A stretch of 64,000 nucleotides of DNA, taken from assembly GCA_963792405.1 (NCBI GenBank), contig CAWBVU010000006.1, positions 1,426,001-1,490,000 of the forward strand, read 5' to 3'. The notes under the pieces are model-generated. The model worked only from the letters and a program-made list of their open reading frames with translations. It was not told where the DNA came from and made no database searches. The stretch is from SZUA-442 sp963792405 (GTDB lineage: Bacteria > Actinomycetota > Acidimicrobiia > Spongiisociales > UBA5794). The position numbers and the translations under genes were made by a program. Below, piece after piece: positions 1 through 9,081 of this stretch (its first letter is position 1; every line of letters begins with the position of its first letter).

Positions 1-63
1 CGAGGCCCGACTCAGATTCGACCTTCGGGACGAAGGTCGCGGGATCAAATCCCACAATGAGAG
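1..63 (+). other. tRNA-like remnant cut by window start
   Basis: Bases 31-53 match the variable-loop/T-arm part of the initiator tRNA at 103-176 (opposite strand) at 22 of 23 positions: CGAAGGTCGCGGG, one mismatch (A for T54), then TCAAATCCC. Upstream, 19-26 and 32-39 form an 8-bp stem like a long variable arm, and CTCAGAT at 11-17 resembles an anticodon loop (CAG, Leu), but its stem pairs poorly. The T-stem has a C-A mismatch and T54 is lost. It may be a degenerate tRNA or the end of an odd tRNA-Leu; the 5' half lies outside the window. Confidence 0.3.
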
Positions 64-66
64 AAA

Positions 67-94
67 CCTCTGAAGGATGTAGGACCTTCAGAGG
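67..94 (+). terminator. Terminator-like hairpin between the tRNA remnant and tRNA-fMet
   Basis: CCTCTGAAGG (67-76) and CCTTCAGAGG (85-94) form a perfect 10-bp stem with an 8-base loop. The plus strand continues with CTTCTT. It sits between two converging tRNA-type sequences, so it could stop transcription from either side. Confidence 0.6.
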
Positions 95-102
95 CTTCTT
101 CG

Positions 103-176
<74 letters not shown>

Positions 177-187
177 TCGTGAGGGCC

Positions 188-193
188 AGTATA
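188..193 (-). promoter_or_regulatory. -10 box (TATACT) for tRNA-fMet
   Basis: TATACT on the minus strand lies 11 bases upstream of the tRNA 5' end, placing the transcription start a few bases before the mature tRNA. No convincing -35 is seen at 17-18 bases. Confidence 0.5.
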
Positions 194-254
194 CGAATCG
201 GGATCGCCTAGTGCCCTCCGATGCGATGCCTACGCTGCATCGATGGGAGGCGCA

Positions 255-1190
255 GTGAGAACGATCGACTGGCTGCTCGATGCCGATCCCGCCATCCGCT
301 GGCAAGTCATGCGCGACCTCACCCGGGAGCCCGAGGTCGTCGTCGCCGCCGAGCGGGCCCGCGTCGCACACGACGGGTGGGGGGCCGAACTCCTGTCCCT
401 CCAGGCGAGCGACGGACGATGGGACGGAGGGACCTATCGACCTGGCTGGGTCGACAGGTCGAAACCGTTCTTCGATGCGTGGACCGCCACGCACTTCTCG
501 CTCCAGCAACTCCGTGACTTCGGGCTCGATCCCCGCTCTCCCGAAGCGCAGCGAGCGGTCACCCTCGTGCGCGACTCGGTGCGGTGGGACGCCAACGATT
601 CCCCCTACTTCCTGGGTGAGACCGAACCGTGCATCAACGGCATCGCACTCGCGATCGGCGCGTATTTCGATCAGGACGTCGATGGGATCGTCGACGTCCT
701 CCTCGACGGACAACTCGGCGACGGAGGCTGGAACTGCTGGGCGGAGTACGGCGCCACGGCGGCGTCGTTCCACACGACGATCTGCGTCCTCGAGGGCCTG
801 CTCGCCTGGGAACACGCCGGGGGACGATCACCCGCGGTGACGGAGGCCAGGTCGGAGGGCGAGCAGTACCTCCTCGAGCGGCGGCTCTTCCGTGCCCGCT
901 CGACCGGCGAGGTGGTCGACCCGCGATTCACGATGTTCTCCTACCCCACCCGCTGGTACTACGACGTCCTGCGCGGCCTCGAGTACTTCCGTTCGACGAG
1001 CGAGCCACCGGACGATCGCTGCGCCGAGGGGATCGACCTGGTGCGCCGAAAGGGACGGGACGGCCGATGGGTCCTGGAGAACACGCACCAGGGGCCGATG
1101 CACTTCACGATGGAGGGCCCCGACGGGTTCCCGAGTCGATGGAACACGCTGCGAGCACTGCGAGTCCTCGACTGGGCAGGGACCGCCTGA
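255..1190 (+). CDS. Squalene-cyclase-like alpha/alpha-toroid protein
   Basis: A protein of about 311 residues made of repeated helix pairs with QASDGRWDGG and QLGDGGWNCW, which resemble QW repeats of the prenyltransferase/squalene cyclase toroid fold. It is about half the length of a true squalene-hopene cyclase, and no DXDD protonation motif was seen, so it is unlikely to be a full cyclase. The C-terminal part (DGRWVLENTHQG, then SRWNTLRALRVL) is probably the last helical repeat. Start: GTG at 255 has GGGAGG four bases upstream; an in-frame ATG at 243 is the alternative. It stands alone and is followed by ltrA. Function unknown. Confidence 0.75.
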   Translation: MRTIDWLLDADPAIRWQVMRDLTREPEVVVAAERARVAHDGWGAELLSLQASDGRWDGGTYRPGWVDRSKPFFDAWTATHFSLQQLRDFGLDPRSPEAQRAVTLVRDSVRWDANDSPYFLGETEPCINGIALAIGAYFDQDVDGIVDVLLDGQLGDGGWNCWAEYGATAASFHTTICVLEGLLAWEHAGGRSPAVTEARSEGEQYLLERRLFRARSTGEVVDPRFTMFSYPTRWYYDVLRGLEYFRSTSEPPDDRCAEGIDLVRRKGRDGRWVLENTHQGPMHFTMEGPDGFPSRWNTLRALRVLDWAGTA

Positions 1191-1240
1191 CGGCAGCGCG
1201 CCGCCAGCCGTCACCGAGCATCCACGTAGGATGCCGTCCC

Positions 1241-2419
1241 ATGAACGGGGAGCAGATGGAGGTACGAGGCGGCACCGACCGTGCTGCGTCGACGCTCGAG
1301 CTGTTCTTCGACCTCGTCTACGTGTACGCCATCACCCAGGTGGTGGGACTCATCCACGATGACCCGTCGGGTCAGGGGCTCTGGCGGGGGGCGCTGATCC
1401 TGTGGCTGTTGTGGTGGACGTGGGGCATCTACACGTGGACCACGAACTGGACCGGCACCGACGGCGCCGGCACCCGCGTCTTCCTCCTCAGCGCCATGGC
1501 GATGACCCTGCTGATGGCCCTCGCCATCCCCGACGCCTTCGGCGATGGCTCGCGGTGGTTCGGCGTCACCTACCTGGTCGTCCGCACGCTGGCGGCCGGG
1601 CTGTACTGGTTCGCGTCCGGCGATCACCCTGCCCAGCGTGCCGCATTCATGACCTTCTTCCCCCTGTCGTTCGCGGCGTCGGTGCTCGTCGCGGTGGGTG
1701 GGTTCCTCGAGTCCCCGTGGCTCGCGGTCACCTGGATCGCCGCGGCGTGCCTCGACCTGTTCGCCGCGGCCAACGCGGGGCGGGGCACGTGGGCGATCGA
1801 TGCCCACCACTTCGCGGAGCGCAACGGCCTGTTCATCATCGTCGCGCTCGGCGAGACGATCGTGGGCATCGGGTTGACCGCCGTCGGAGTGCCTCGCGAC
1901 GCCATCCACATCGCCGCGGTCCTCATCGGATTCACCATCGCGTCCTGCCTGTGGTGGGCGTACTTCCACGGAGCCGCGCCGGTGCTGGAAGACGCGATGG
2001 CCAAGGCGACCGGCAAGGGGATGGGGCGCATCGCACGCGATGCCTTCTCGCTCCTCCACTACCCGCTCGTCGTCGGCATCGTCTTCTACGCCGTCGCCGC
2101 CGAGGAGATCGTTGCCCACCCCGACGAACCGCTCGACGACTTCGGGCGTTTCACGCTCGCACTCGGTGTGTCGCTCGCTCTGCTCGCGATCTCCGCGGCC
2201 GTGTTCCGCGTGGTGAGGCGGATCCCGACGGCCAGGCTCCTCGCTGCCCTCGGGATCATGTCGATCGGTGCCGTTGCGGGTTCGTGGAATGCCGTGCTGT
2301 TCGCCACCGCCGTCGCGGTCGTGGTCATCGCCTCGTTCGTGTGGAACGAAACGCACTCGTGGGAAGACGCGACGCCGGAGCCCGGCAGCGGGCCGGTCGC
2401 AGGGGCCGAGGGCGACTAG
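1241..2419 (+). CDS. Low temperature requirement protein A (LtrA) family membrane protein
   Basis: A 392-residue polytopic protein. The N-terminal LELFFDLVYVYAITQV is the LtrA family signature, followed by about ten hydrophobic helices; HHFAERNGLFIIVALGETI in the middle is also typical. LtrA proteins are inner-membrane proteins of unknown biochemical role, first tied to cold growth in Listeria. The ATG at 1241 lies 8 bases after TAGGAT (1227-1232), suggesting a leaderless message; an ATG at 1256 is the alternative. The tail is acidic and Gly/Pro-rich. It converges on the UPF0182 gene, with stop codons nearly overlapping. Confidence 0.85.
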   Translation: MNGEQMEVRGGTDRAASTLELFFDLVYVYAITQVVGLIHDDPSGQGLWRGALILWLLWWTWGIYTWTTNWTGTDGAGTRVFLLSAMAMTLLMALAIPDAFGDGSRWFGVTYLVVRTLAAGLYWFASGDHPAQRAAFMTFFPLSFAASVLVAVGGFLESPWLAVTWIAAACLDLFAAANAGRGTWAIDAHHFAERNGLFIIVALGETIVGIGLTAVGVPRDAIHIAAVLIGFTIASCLWWAYFHGAAPVLEDAMAKATGKGMGRIARDAFSLLHYPLVVGIVFYAVAAEEIVAHPDEPLDDFGRFTLALGVSLALLAISAAVFRVVRRIPTARLLAALGIMSIGAVAGSWNAVLFATAVAVVVIASFVWNETHSWEDATPEPGSGPVAGAEGD

Positions 2420-5304
2420 CCCGAGAAGGAGGCGGACTCCCCGGTCGCACCCGCGGCGTCGGCGATGAGTTGGTTCGCCTGGTCGATGTACTCGGCGGCC
2501 TCGTCGACCCGCTGCTGGTACAGCGCCAGGTTGCCCTGGCGAAGGGCGAGGTCCGCTTCTGCCAGCGCCGTATCGGCGAGCCTCAGGAGTTGTGCGACCT
2601 GCTCGTCGAGGGTGCCGGTCGGGGGCTCGGTCGTGCCTCCCCCACCCTGGTCGGGCGGTGTGCCGCCGTCGGTGGGTGTGCCGAAGAGCTTCTCGAGGAC
2701 GTTTTCGAGCGATGGGCCGATCTCGATGCGGCTGTTGAATGCCGCCACCACCCGCTTGAACTGTGGGATGCCGGCACCGCCGGTGTCCGCGGTCAGGTAG
2801 ATGGGCTGGACGTACAACAGGGAGCCGTCGATCGGGACCACGAGCATGTTGCCCTTGATGATCTCCGACCCCTCCTGCCCGAGCAGTGTGAACTCCGCCG
2901 ACGCCACGGGATCCTGGTCGATGAAGTCCCCGACCTGGCCGGGGCCGTCAACCTGGCGCTCGGGAGGCATCGTGTACTCGATGAGGGTGCCGTACTCCTC
3001 GAGGGGACCGCTCTTGGCGACGACGAAGGCCGACATGTTCGGACGGTCGCGTGGCGTGAACGGTTGCATGAGCAGGAACGACAGCTGGTCCTCCTCCGGC
3101 AGCTCCATCAACAGGTAGTACGGGAGCATCGGGCTGGGCTGGTTCCCGAGACGGAGCGGGGGCTTCGGCGACGTGGACGGGTCCCGTGCGATCTGCCACG
3201 GGTCGTTGTTCTGGAACAGGTCGACCGGGTCCGTCATGTGGTACAGCTGGTACACGTCGGTCTGGATCCGGAACAGGTCCTCTGGGTAGCGGAGGTGCTC
3301 GACGATGCCTGCGGGGATCTCCTCGATCGGCTTGAACACACCCGGGAAGATCCTCTCGTTCACCCTGATGAGGGGATCGTTGGGATCGATCACGTACATA
3401 TCGACCGAGCCGTCGTACGCGTCGACGACGGCCTTCACGGGATTGCGCATGTAGTTGAACGAGCGGGGCAGCGTCGAATCGGCGTTGAGCCGACCGGTGA
3501 AGGCGGGCTCCGAGTACGGGAACCGGTCCGTCACGCTGTAGAGGTCCATGACCCACACGAGCCTGCCGTCGGCGACCACCAGGTAGGGGTCGCTGTCGGC
3601 GTACAGGAACGGGGCCACCCGTTCGATGCGGTCCCTGATGTTGCGCGAGATCATGACCCGGCTCGTCGACTCGAGCTGGCTGGAGATGAGCGTGTTGAGG
3701 TCCCCGAACCTGAGCGCCCATGCCGCACGTTGCGCGATGTTGCCGAGCGGCACGCCACCGTCACCGTCGTACGAGTTCTTGATGACCTCATCGTTGCCCG
3801 TCGTGGGGAGGTCGACCTCACCCTCCTTCGATGCGGCGATCAGGAAGTCGGGCTGGGAGTCGTCCGAGAAGTAGATCCTCGGCTGGTCGACGTCGAGGAC
3901 AGGGTCGTCGGTCAGGTTCACCGGCGGGATGTCCTTGAGCAGGAACTCCGGCAGCCCATCGGAGGTGACGTCGCGGGCAGGGCTGAGGACCACTCCGAGG
4001 CCATGGGTGTACACCAGGCGCTCGTTCACCCAGCCCGTTCCCGGGATGCGCCCTTCGTCGAGGCTCCGAGCGGAGGTCATCACCTGCGTCAACTCGCCGT
4101 CGATCACATAGCGGTCGACGTCGACGTCGGCGAACGTGTAGTAGGTCTTGATGTTCTGCAGTTCGGGGTAGGTGCGGGCCAGCACGCCGGGGTCCCAGAG
4201 CCGGATGTTGTCGATGGTGGGGGCGTTCGCCTCGATCGCGTCGGCGGTCAACACCGGTGATGCCTCGAACTGGCGCACTTCCACCTCGCTGAGGCCGAAG
4301 GCACTGCGTGTGAACTCGAGGTTGTGGGCGACGAACGGTGTCTCCCTGGTCAGCTCGTTCGGCTCCACCGAGAAGCGCTGGACCATCGCCGGGTAGATCC
4401 CGCCGACACCGATGGAGGTCACGAGCCAGATGCCGACGGCGATGACGGGGAGCGTCCAGCCGCGGAACCGGACGTTGACGAGGAGGATGATCGCGCACAC
4501 GATCGAGATGAAGATCAGCAGGTTGAGCGCGGGGACCTGGGCGTTGACATCGGTGTAGCTCGCACCGAACCTCGGACCGCGGCCCGAGTACAGGAGTTCC
4601 CACTTGTCGAACTGGTAGCCGACCGCCTTGAGTAGGGCGACGAGGGCGAGCAGCACCGAGATGTGGGCCTTGACGGCGTCTGAGGTCCGCCGGCCAGGCG
4701 TGGCGATCTTGATCCCGCCGTTGAGGTAGTGGGCGGCGACGACGACGAGGGTCGTGACGAGGAGCAACTGGAACACCCATCCGAACACGTCCCGGTAGAA
4801 GGGGAGGTCGAACACGTAGAGGGCGACGTCGTTGCGGTAGATCGGATCCGTGAGGCCGAAGTCGATCGCGTTGCGCCAGGCGAGGAAGTCCTGCCACCAC
4901 GCCGCCGCCCCCAGTCCGAGGAGGAGGCCGAAGAAGATCGAGAACAGGGTGCGCACCAGCGTCGCCCTCGGTCTGATCCACTCCTGGTAGCGGTCGAGGA
5001 GCTCCTCGTCGGGCGCTCCTGCGATGGCGCCATCACGTGGTGAGAGCCGATCCACGAGCCAGAGGTTGACGAAGAGGAAGACGAAGGCGACGAGTGTGGC
5101 ACCGAGGACGAGCCACACCCTGGTGAACGTGAGCGTGGCCCACACATTGGAGAACCCGAGCTCGTCGTACCAGAGGTAGTCGGTATACAGGGTGGCGAGC
5201 CAGCGCCCGAAGATCAGCACGAAGAAGACGACCACGACGAGGACCGTCAGGATGCGACGGATCCCCGAGCCCTGCCGGTAGTTGATCGGTTCCCGGTTGA
5301 TCAC
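2416..5304 (-). CDS. UPF0182 family large membrane protein
   Basis: A 962-residue protein. The N-terminal third holds about seven transmembrane helices (first near residues 12-35, ILTVLVVVVFFVLIFGRW), followed by a long soluble domain with family features such as LPYYLLMELP and FTPRDRPNMSAF. The C-terminal 80 residues are a Pro/Gly/Thr linker and a helical tail (TLDEQVAQLLRLADTALAEA). Function is not established; the mycobacterial homologue also lies beside the YlbL-like PDZ gene, as here. The GTG start at 5304 is 7 bases after TAGAAT (5312-5317), so it is probably leaderless. The TAG of that -10 is also the stop codon of the upstream divIVA-like gene. Confidence 0.9.
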   Translation of the reverse strand: MINREPINYRQGSGIRRILTVLVVVVFFVLIFGRWLATLYTDYLWYDELGFSNVWATLTFTRVWLVLGATLVAFVFLFVNLWLVDRLSPRDGAIAGAPDEELLDRYQEWIRPRATLVRTLFSIFFGLLLGLGAAAWWQDFLAWRNAIDFGLTDPIYRNDVALYVFDLPFYRDVFGWVFQLLLVTTLVVVAAHYLNGGIKIATPGRRTSDAVKAHISVLLALVALLKAVGYQFDKWELLYSGRGPRFGASYTDVNAQVPALNLLIFISIVCAIILLVNVRFRGWTLPVIAVGIWLVTSIGVGGIYPAMVQRFSVEPNELTRETPFVAHNLEFTRSAFGLSEVEVRQFEASPVLTADAIEANAPTIDNIRLWDPGVLARTYPELQNIKTYYTFADVDVDRYVIDGELTQVMTSARSLDEGRIPGTGWVNERLVYTHGLGVVLSPARDVTSDGLPEFLLKDIPPVNLTDDPVLDVDQPRIYFSDDSQPDFLIAASKEGEVDLPTTGNDEVIKNSYDGDGGVPLGNIAQRAAWALRFGDLNTLISSQLESTSRVMISRNIRDRIERVAPFLYADSDPYLVVADGRLVWVMDLYSVTDRFPYSEPAFTGRLNADSTLPRSFNYMRNPVKAVVDAYDGSVDMYVIDPNDPLIRVNERIFPGVFKPIEEIPAGIVEHLRYPEDLFRIQTDVYQLYHMTDPVDLFQNNDPWQIARDPSTSPKPPLRLGNQPSPMLPYYLLMELPEEDQLSFLLMQPFTPRDRPNMSAFVVAKSGPLEEYGTLIEYTMPPERQVDGPGQVGDFIDQDPVASAEFTLLGQEGSEIIKGNMLVVPIDGSLLYVQPIYLTADTGGAGIPQFKRVVAAFNSRIEIGPSLENVLEKLFGTPTDGGTPPDQGGGGTTEPPTGTLDEQVAQLLRLADTALAEADLALRQGNLALYQQRVDEAAEYIDQANQLIADAAGATGESASFSG

Positions 5305-5314
5305 CGGGCCGATT

Positions 5315-7246
5315 CTATGGCGCTGGCCGCACTGATCCCACGGGAGGGCGGACCGCGGCGAGATCGCGTGCCGTGGACGACACCCGCCGCTCCGCCTCGT
5401 CGGACCTCCAGGTCCGGAACACCTTGCTCGTCGCCGCCGCCACCTCGCGCTCGCCGCCGCCTCGCGAGCGGGTTCGCTCGATCGTCGAACACAGGGCGTC
5501 GAAGAGGTCCGCACCGAACGCACGACCTGCCGCGTCGTCCTCTTCCCCGGTGATCTCCGCGGCGAGCACGGCGAACGCCTCCGCGAAGCGGTCGGTGAAG
5601 GACTCTGCGGGCATCCAGTCCCCGTCAGTCCTCAGGTGCTCGAGGGTCTCGTTCTGGAGATCGACGAGGGTGCGCTTGATCGTGCGCAACGCAGCATTCT
5701 GCAAGGGCAGCGTGGACGGCCCCTCCCCGGGCCCACCTGCCGGCTCGACCGCATCGGTGCCGAGGGGGGGCGCCGCTGACGCCTCGACGGGCGCCGACAC
5801 CGGTGGGGTCGGGGGCTCGCCACCCGGCGCTTCGACATCGGCAACGACGACGGCGGGCCGCTCGGGGGCGGCGGGTGCCGCCCCATCTGCGGTGTCGCGG
5901 AGGCGTGCGAACAGGGAGCCGATCTCATCGGCCTTCGGGCCCGCTGGTGCCGCATCGCGGCGATCGGGTGCGGAGGCGGGTTCGGATGCGGAGGTCACCT
6001 CCGGCATCTCGGTCGTGGCCTCCGCCTCCTCGTCGGCGTACGGGACGGCGGGCGGCTCGACGACCTCGGGGGCCACCTCCTCGGACGGGCCCGGTTCCGC
6101 CGGCACGTCGGCGGCCTGGTCGGCCGTGGCCTCCACCTCGGTCACCTCCGTGGCCATCCCCGCGCCGGGGATCACCACGACCGATTCCTCGTCGATGCCG
6201 CCATCCGCGACCAGCGCGGTGGGAGGGGGTGGCGTGGCATCCCGTGACGATGCCGATACCCGATCACCAGGCGGGGAGATCGAAGCAGCCTCCGGTGCCG
6301 GTGGCTCGACGACGGGCGCGGGCGCGTCCGAAGGGATTGCCCTCCCCGACCGGAGCGCGGTGACCTCGGCGACCAGCTCCTCTGCATCGACGGGCCTGAG
6401 GGGAGCGAACCTGCTCGGCGACACGATCCGGACCGAACCGCCGTCTTGTGTGTGATGGGTGCGCTCGTCGATCTCGGGCTCGGGCTCCGGTTGCGGCGCC
6501 TCGAGCTCCTGCCGACGGTTGTCGATCTCGGCCTCGAGCTCCCCGATGGCGGACCGTGCCGCCTCGAGCTCGGCGAGCAGCTCGCTCCTTCGATCCTCGA
6601 GCGCCCGTGCGCGTTCCTGTGCGGCGTCCGCCTGTTGATGCGCGGCGGCGAGCACACCCTCGCTCTCGATCCTCGCGGACTCGACCATCTGCTCGGCCTC
6701 TGCCCTGGCCGATCGGACGATCTCCTCCTTGTCCCGCCTGGCGTCGCCCGTGAGGCGCAGCGCCTCCCTCTCGGCCTCGGCCCGTACGAACAGCGCGTCG
6801 TCCCTTGCCTCAGCCACGATGGCCTTCGCCTGTGAGGTCGCCGAGGCGAGGAGGGAGGTGCCTTCGTCCCATGCGGAGGCCCGCATGGCCTCACTGTCGG
6901 CGACGGCTTCGGCGAGCATCCGTGAGGAGGTCTCCCGGGCCTCACCCGTCCAGGCGTCGGCGTCGGAGGACGCCCTCGTCCTCATGCCCTCTGCGGCGGA
7001 CCTGGCCGCCTCGAGGATCGCGTGGACCTCCCCGCCGATCCTGTCGAGTTCGAGCGCGAGTGCTTCCTGGTCGTCGATCCCCAGGTCGAGGCTGACCCGG
7101 CGGGACGACGCCACGGCTGCTGCCAGACGCTCCATCTCGTCGACCACGTCTGCGAGGAACGCGTCGACCTGGGCACGGTCGTATCCCTTGCGGGCGGCGT
7201 CGAAACGGCGAGCGCGCACCTGGTCGGGTGTCAGGTCATCCGCCAT
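5315..7246 (-). CDS. DivIVA/Wag31-type coiled-coil protein with long acidic linker
   Basis: A 643-residue protein. The N-terminus (DQVRARRFDAARKGYDRAQVDAFL region, residues 7-30) is a DivIVA membrane-curvature-binding domain. Residues 50-260 are an almost uninterrupted Ala/Glu/Arg coiled coil. Residues 260-520 are Pro/Glu/Ala-rich and probably disordered. The last 100 residues form a predicted helical domain (NAALRTIKRTLVDLQNETL). Actinobacterial DivIVA marks cell poles and scaffolds wall growth; that role is inferred. It is more than twice the length of Wag31 because of the linker and extra C-terminal domain. The ATG lies 7 bases after TACGCT (7254-7259), suggesting a leaderless message. Confidence 0.8.
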   Translation of the reverse strand: MADDLTPDQVRARRFDAARKGYDRAQVDAFLADVVDEMERLAAAVASSRRVSLDLGIDDQEALALELDRIGGEVHAILEAARSAAEGMRTRASSDADAWTGEARETSSRMLAEAVADSEAMRASAWDEGTSLLASATSQAKAIVAEARDDALFVRAEAEREALRLTGDARRDKEEIVRSARAEAEQMVESARIESEGVLAAAHQQADAAQERARALEDRRSELLAELEAARSAIGELEAEIDNRRQELEAPQPEPEPEIDERTHHTQDGGSVRIVSPSRFAPLRPVDAEELVAEVTALRSGRAIPSDAPAPVVEPPAPEAASISPPGDRVSASSRDATPPPPTALVADGGIDEESVVVIPGAGMATEVTEVEATADQAADVPAEPGPSEEVAPEVVEPPAVPYADEEAEATTEMPEVTSASEPASAPDRRDAAPAGPKADEIGSLFARLRDTADGAAPAAPERPAVVVADVEAPGGEPPTPPVSAPVEASAAPPLGTDAVEPAGGPGEGPSTLPLQNAALRTIKRTLVDLQNETLEHLRTDGDWMPAESFTDRFAEAFAVLAAEITGEEDDAAGRAFGADLFDALCSTIERTRSRGGGEREVAAATSKVFRTWRSDEAERRVSSTARDLAAVRPPVGSVRPAP

Positions 7247-7288
7247 GGCGCTGAGCGTACCGGGACGGCTCAGGCCAACCGGGGATTG

Positions 7289-8383
7289 TCAGAGCGACTC
7301 GAGGAACGCCAGGGCGTCGTCGATGGTCCCGACGCGGACCACCTCGATCGCTCCCCCTGCGGCGTCGAGGGCGTCGTCGTAGTTGTCGGCGGGGACGAGG
7401 ACCGCCCTCGCTCCGGCGTCGATGGCGCCGTAGACCTTCTGGCGGACCCCTCCGATCGGGCCGACCGTCCCGTCGCGGCTGATCGTGCCCGTCCCGGCGA
7501 TCCGGAAGCCCTTGGTCAGGGGTTCGGGCGAGAGCTGGTCGATGATCTGGAGGGTGAACATCATCCCTGCGGACGGGCCGCCGATGTTCTGGGAGTCGAT
7601 CGAGACCTCGACGGGGAACTCGACGATCGGTTCGTTGTTCTCGAGGAGGATGCCGATGAGCGGTCGCTCCGGGTTGTCGGGGTTCTCCCCGAGGGTGATC
7701 TCGACCATCTGGTCGTCGAAGACGTCTGCAAGGTCCTCCTGGGGCCGTTCGACGAGCATCGTGACGACGTCGCCGACGGACAGGCCCGTGAGCTGGGCGA
7801 TGATGTCACTCCGGAATGCCACCGTCTGGCCGTTCATCTCGACGATCACGTCGTTGGGGAAGAGGACCCCATCGGCACCGGAGTCGGGAACGGTGTCGAT
7901 CACGAGGGCGCCCGTGCCCACGAGCGTCACGTCGTAGCCGAGTTGGGTCAGCGCCACATAGATCGCATCGTTCTTCGACTGCTCCATGGCCGCGAGGCTC
8001 TCGCGCCGCAGCTGCTCTGGTGACACGCCGGTGGGGCGGATGTTCTCGCGGGGCCTGATGTCCACACTGTCGTCGAAGTGGGCAGCCGCCCACTCGAAGG
8101 CGTTCGCCTCCTTCAGCGAGACGGTCAGGAAGAACAGCTCGCCCGCGTCCGCGGTGTCGCCCCCGTCGACGGTGACGAAGTCAGACGTGTCGTAGACGGG
8201 ACCCGGGCTCAGCGTGTAGTAGGGCAGCGTGATCGGCCACAGCAACGCGATCGCGAGCCCGACGGCGATGAGGATGCCGGCGACGACCCACGGCCACTTC
8301 GGGTACGGGTCACGGGGTCGTACCGCGGCAGGGACGTCCTGAAACGGGTCCGCCTCCTCGGTCACGACGACATCGTTGTCCAT
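7289..8383 (-). CDS. PDZ and Lon-like (S16) membrane serine protease, YlbL type
   Basis: A 364-residue protein: one N-terminal membrane anchor (about 31-53), a PDZ domain (about 155-235, with GADGVLFPNDVIVEMNGQTV), then an S16 Lon-type protease domain. The catalytic Ser271 is in IGGPSAG and Lys316 in GGVRQK, the Ser-Lys dyad of Lon-family peptidases. There is no ATPase domain. It is predicted to be anchored with the protease domain outside the membrane, as for YlbL. It is next to the DivIVA/UPF0182 pair, as in mycobacteria for UPF0182. The ATG is 7 bases after TAACCT (8391-8396), so it is probably leaderless. Confidence 0.9.
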   Translation of the reverse strand: MDNDVVVTEEADPFQDVPAAVRPRDPYPKWPWVVAGILIAVGLAIALLWPITLPYYTLSPGPVYDTSDFVTVDGGDTADAGELFFLTVSLKEANAFEWAAAHFDDSVDIRPRENIRPTGVSPEQLRRESLAAMEQSKNDAIYVALTQLGYDVTLVGTGALVIDTVPDSGADGVLFPNDVIVEMNGQTVAFRSDIIAQLTGLSVGDVVTMLVERPQEDLADVFDDQMVEITLGENPDNPERPLIGILLENNEPIVEFPVEVSIDSQNIGGPSAGMMFTLQIIDQLSPEPLTKGFRIAGTGTISRDGTVGPIGGVRQKVYGAIDAGARAVLVPADNYDDALDAAGGAIEVVRVGTIDDALAFLESL

Positions 8384-8422
8384 TCGGTCGAGGTTACCCG
8401 CAGCGACACGTAGCTCGTCGGG

Positions 8423-8989
8423 TCACGCGATCCGCCTGCCCGCGACGAGCTCGGCGGTGACCACCAATCGGAATCGGGCCGAGCCCTTCGGGTGGCAGGC
8501 GAACATCGTCAGGGAGGGGGTGGCACGGTCGTAGGTGATCCACATGTCCTCCGGTTCGACGACGAACGACTCGGTGACGCGGTACATGACCTCGAACCCC
8601 GACCCGTCGGTCACGAAGACGAGATCATCCTCGCGCAGCCTGTCGAGGTCCCTGAACGGCTGCGAGTAGGTCGTGCGATGGCCGGCGAGGACCACATTGC
8701 CCTCCTCGCCAGCCGTCGCCGTACCCGCCCAATGGGCGACGCCCCTGTCGATGACCGACAGCGACACGCCGGAGCGGATCACCTCTGCGACGCCGATCGC
8801 TGGGATCCTCAACAAGCCCACGGGAACGCCACTCTCCTGGGACGGGTGGAACACCGGCTGGCGCGATGGATTGGGGACGACGTCCGGCGGAGGGATGGCG
8901 GCGAGCGCAGACCCGGCCGCGAGCAACGACGCCGCAACCGCGGCGGCGACGATGAAACGACCTAGAGTGCGACGCAGTCTCATCCCCAT
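8423..8989 (-). CDS. Class E-type sortase
   Basis: A 188-residue transpeptidase with an N-terminal signal/anchor helix (about 10-32). The catalytic triad is visible: His104 in LAGHRTT, Cys165 in TMFACHP, and Arg172 in GSARFR. The usual TLTTC is here LTMFAC, as in class E/F-like actinobacterial enzymes. Sortases cut surface proteins at an LPXTG-like signal and link them to wall or pilin; class E prefers LAXTG. No substrate gene is adjacent, so it probably acts as a housekeeping sortase. The start could be ATG 8989 or ATG 8983; neither has a clear ribosome site. Confidence 0.85.
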   Translation of the reverse strand: MGMRLRRTLGRFIVAAAVAASLLAAGSALAAIPPPDVVPNPSRQPVFHPSQESGVPVGLLRIPAIGVAEVIRSGVSLSVIDRGVAHWAGTATAGEEGNVVLAGHRTTYSQPFRDLDRLREDDLVFVTDGSGFEVMYRVTESFVVEPEDMWITYDRATPSLTMFACHPKGSARFRLVVTAELVAGRRIA

Positions 8990-9081
8990 ACCTATCGGTA
9001 GGTGTCACGCAGGCTGGAACGATTCGATGGGACGGCCGGTGCGACGCACGCGCACACGAGGGAGAGGCAAGGGAGGCGCCC

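Noticed and set aside
1402..4260. 952-codon open frame on the plus strand opposite the UPF0182 gene
   Set aside because: Arg/Gly/Asp/Val-rich shadow of a real minus-strand gene in high-GC DNA; no recognisable domain.
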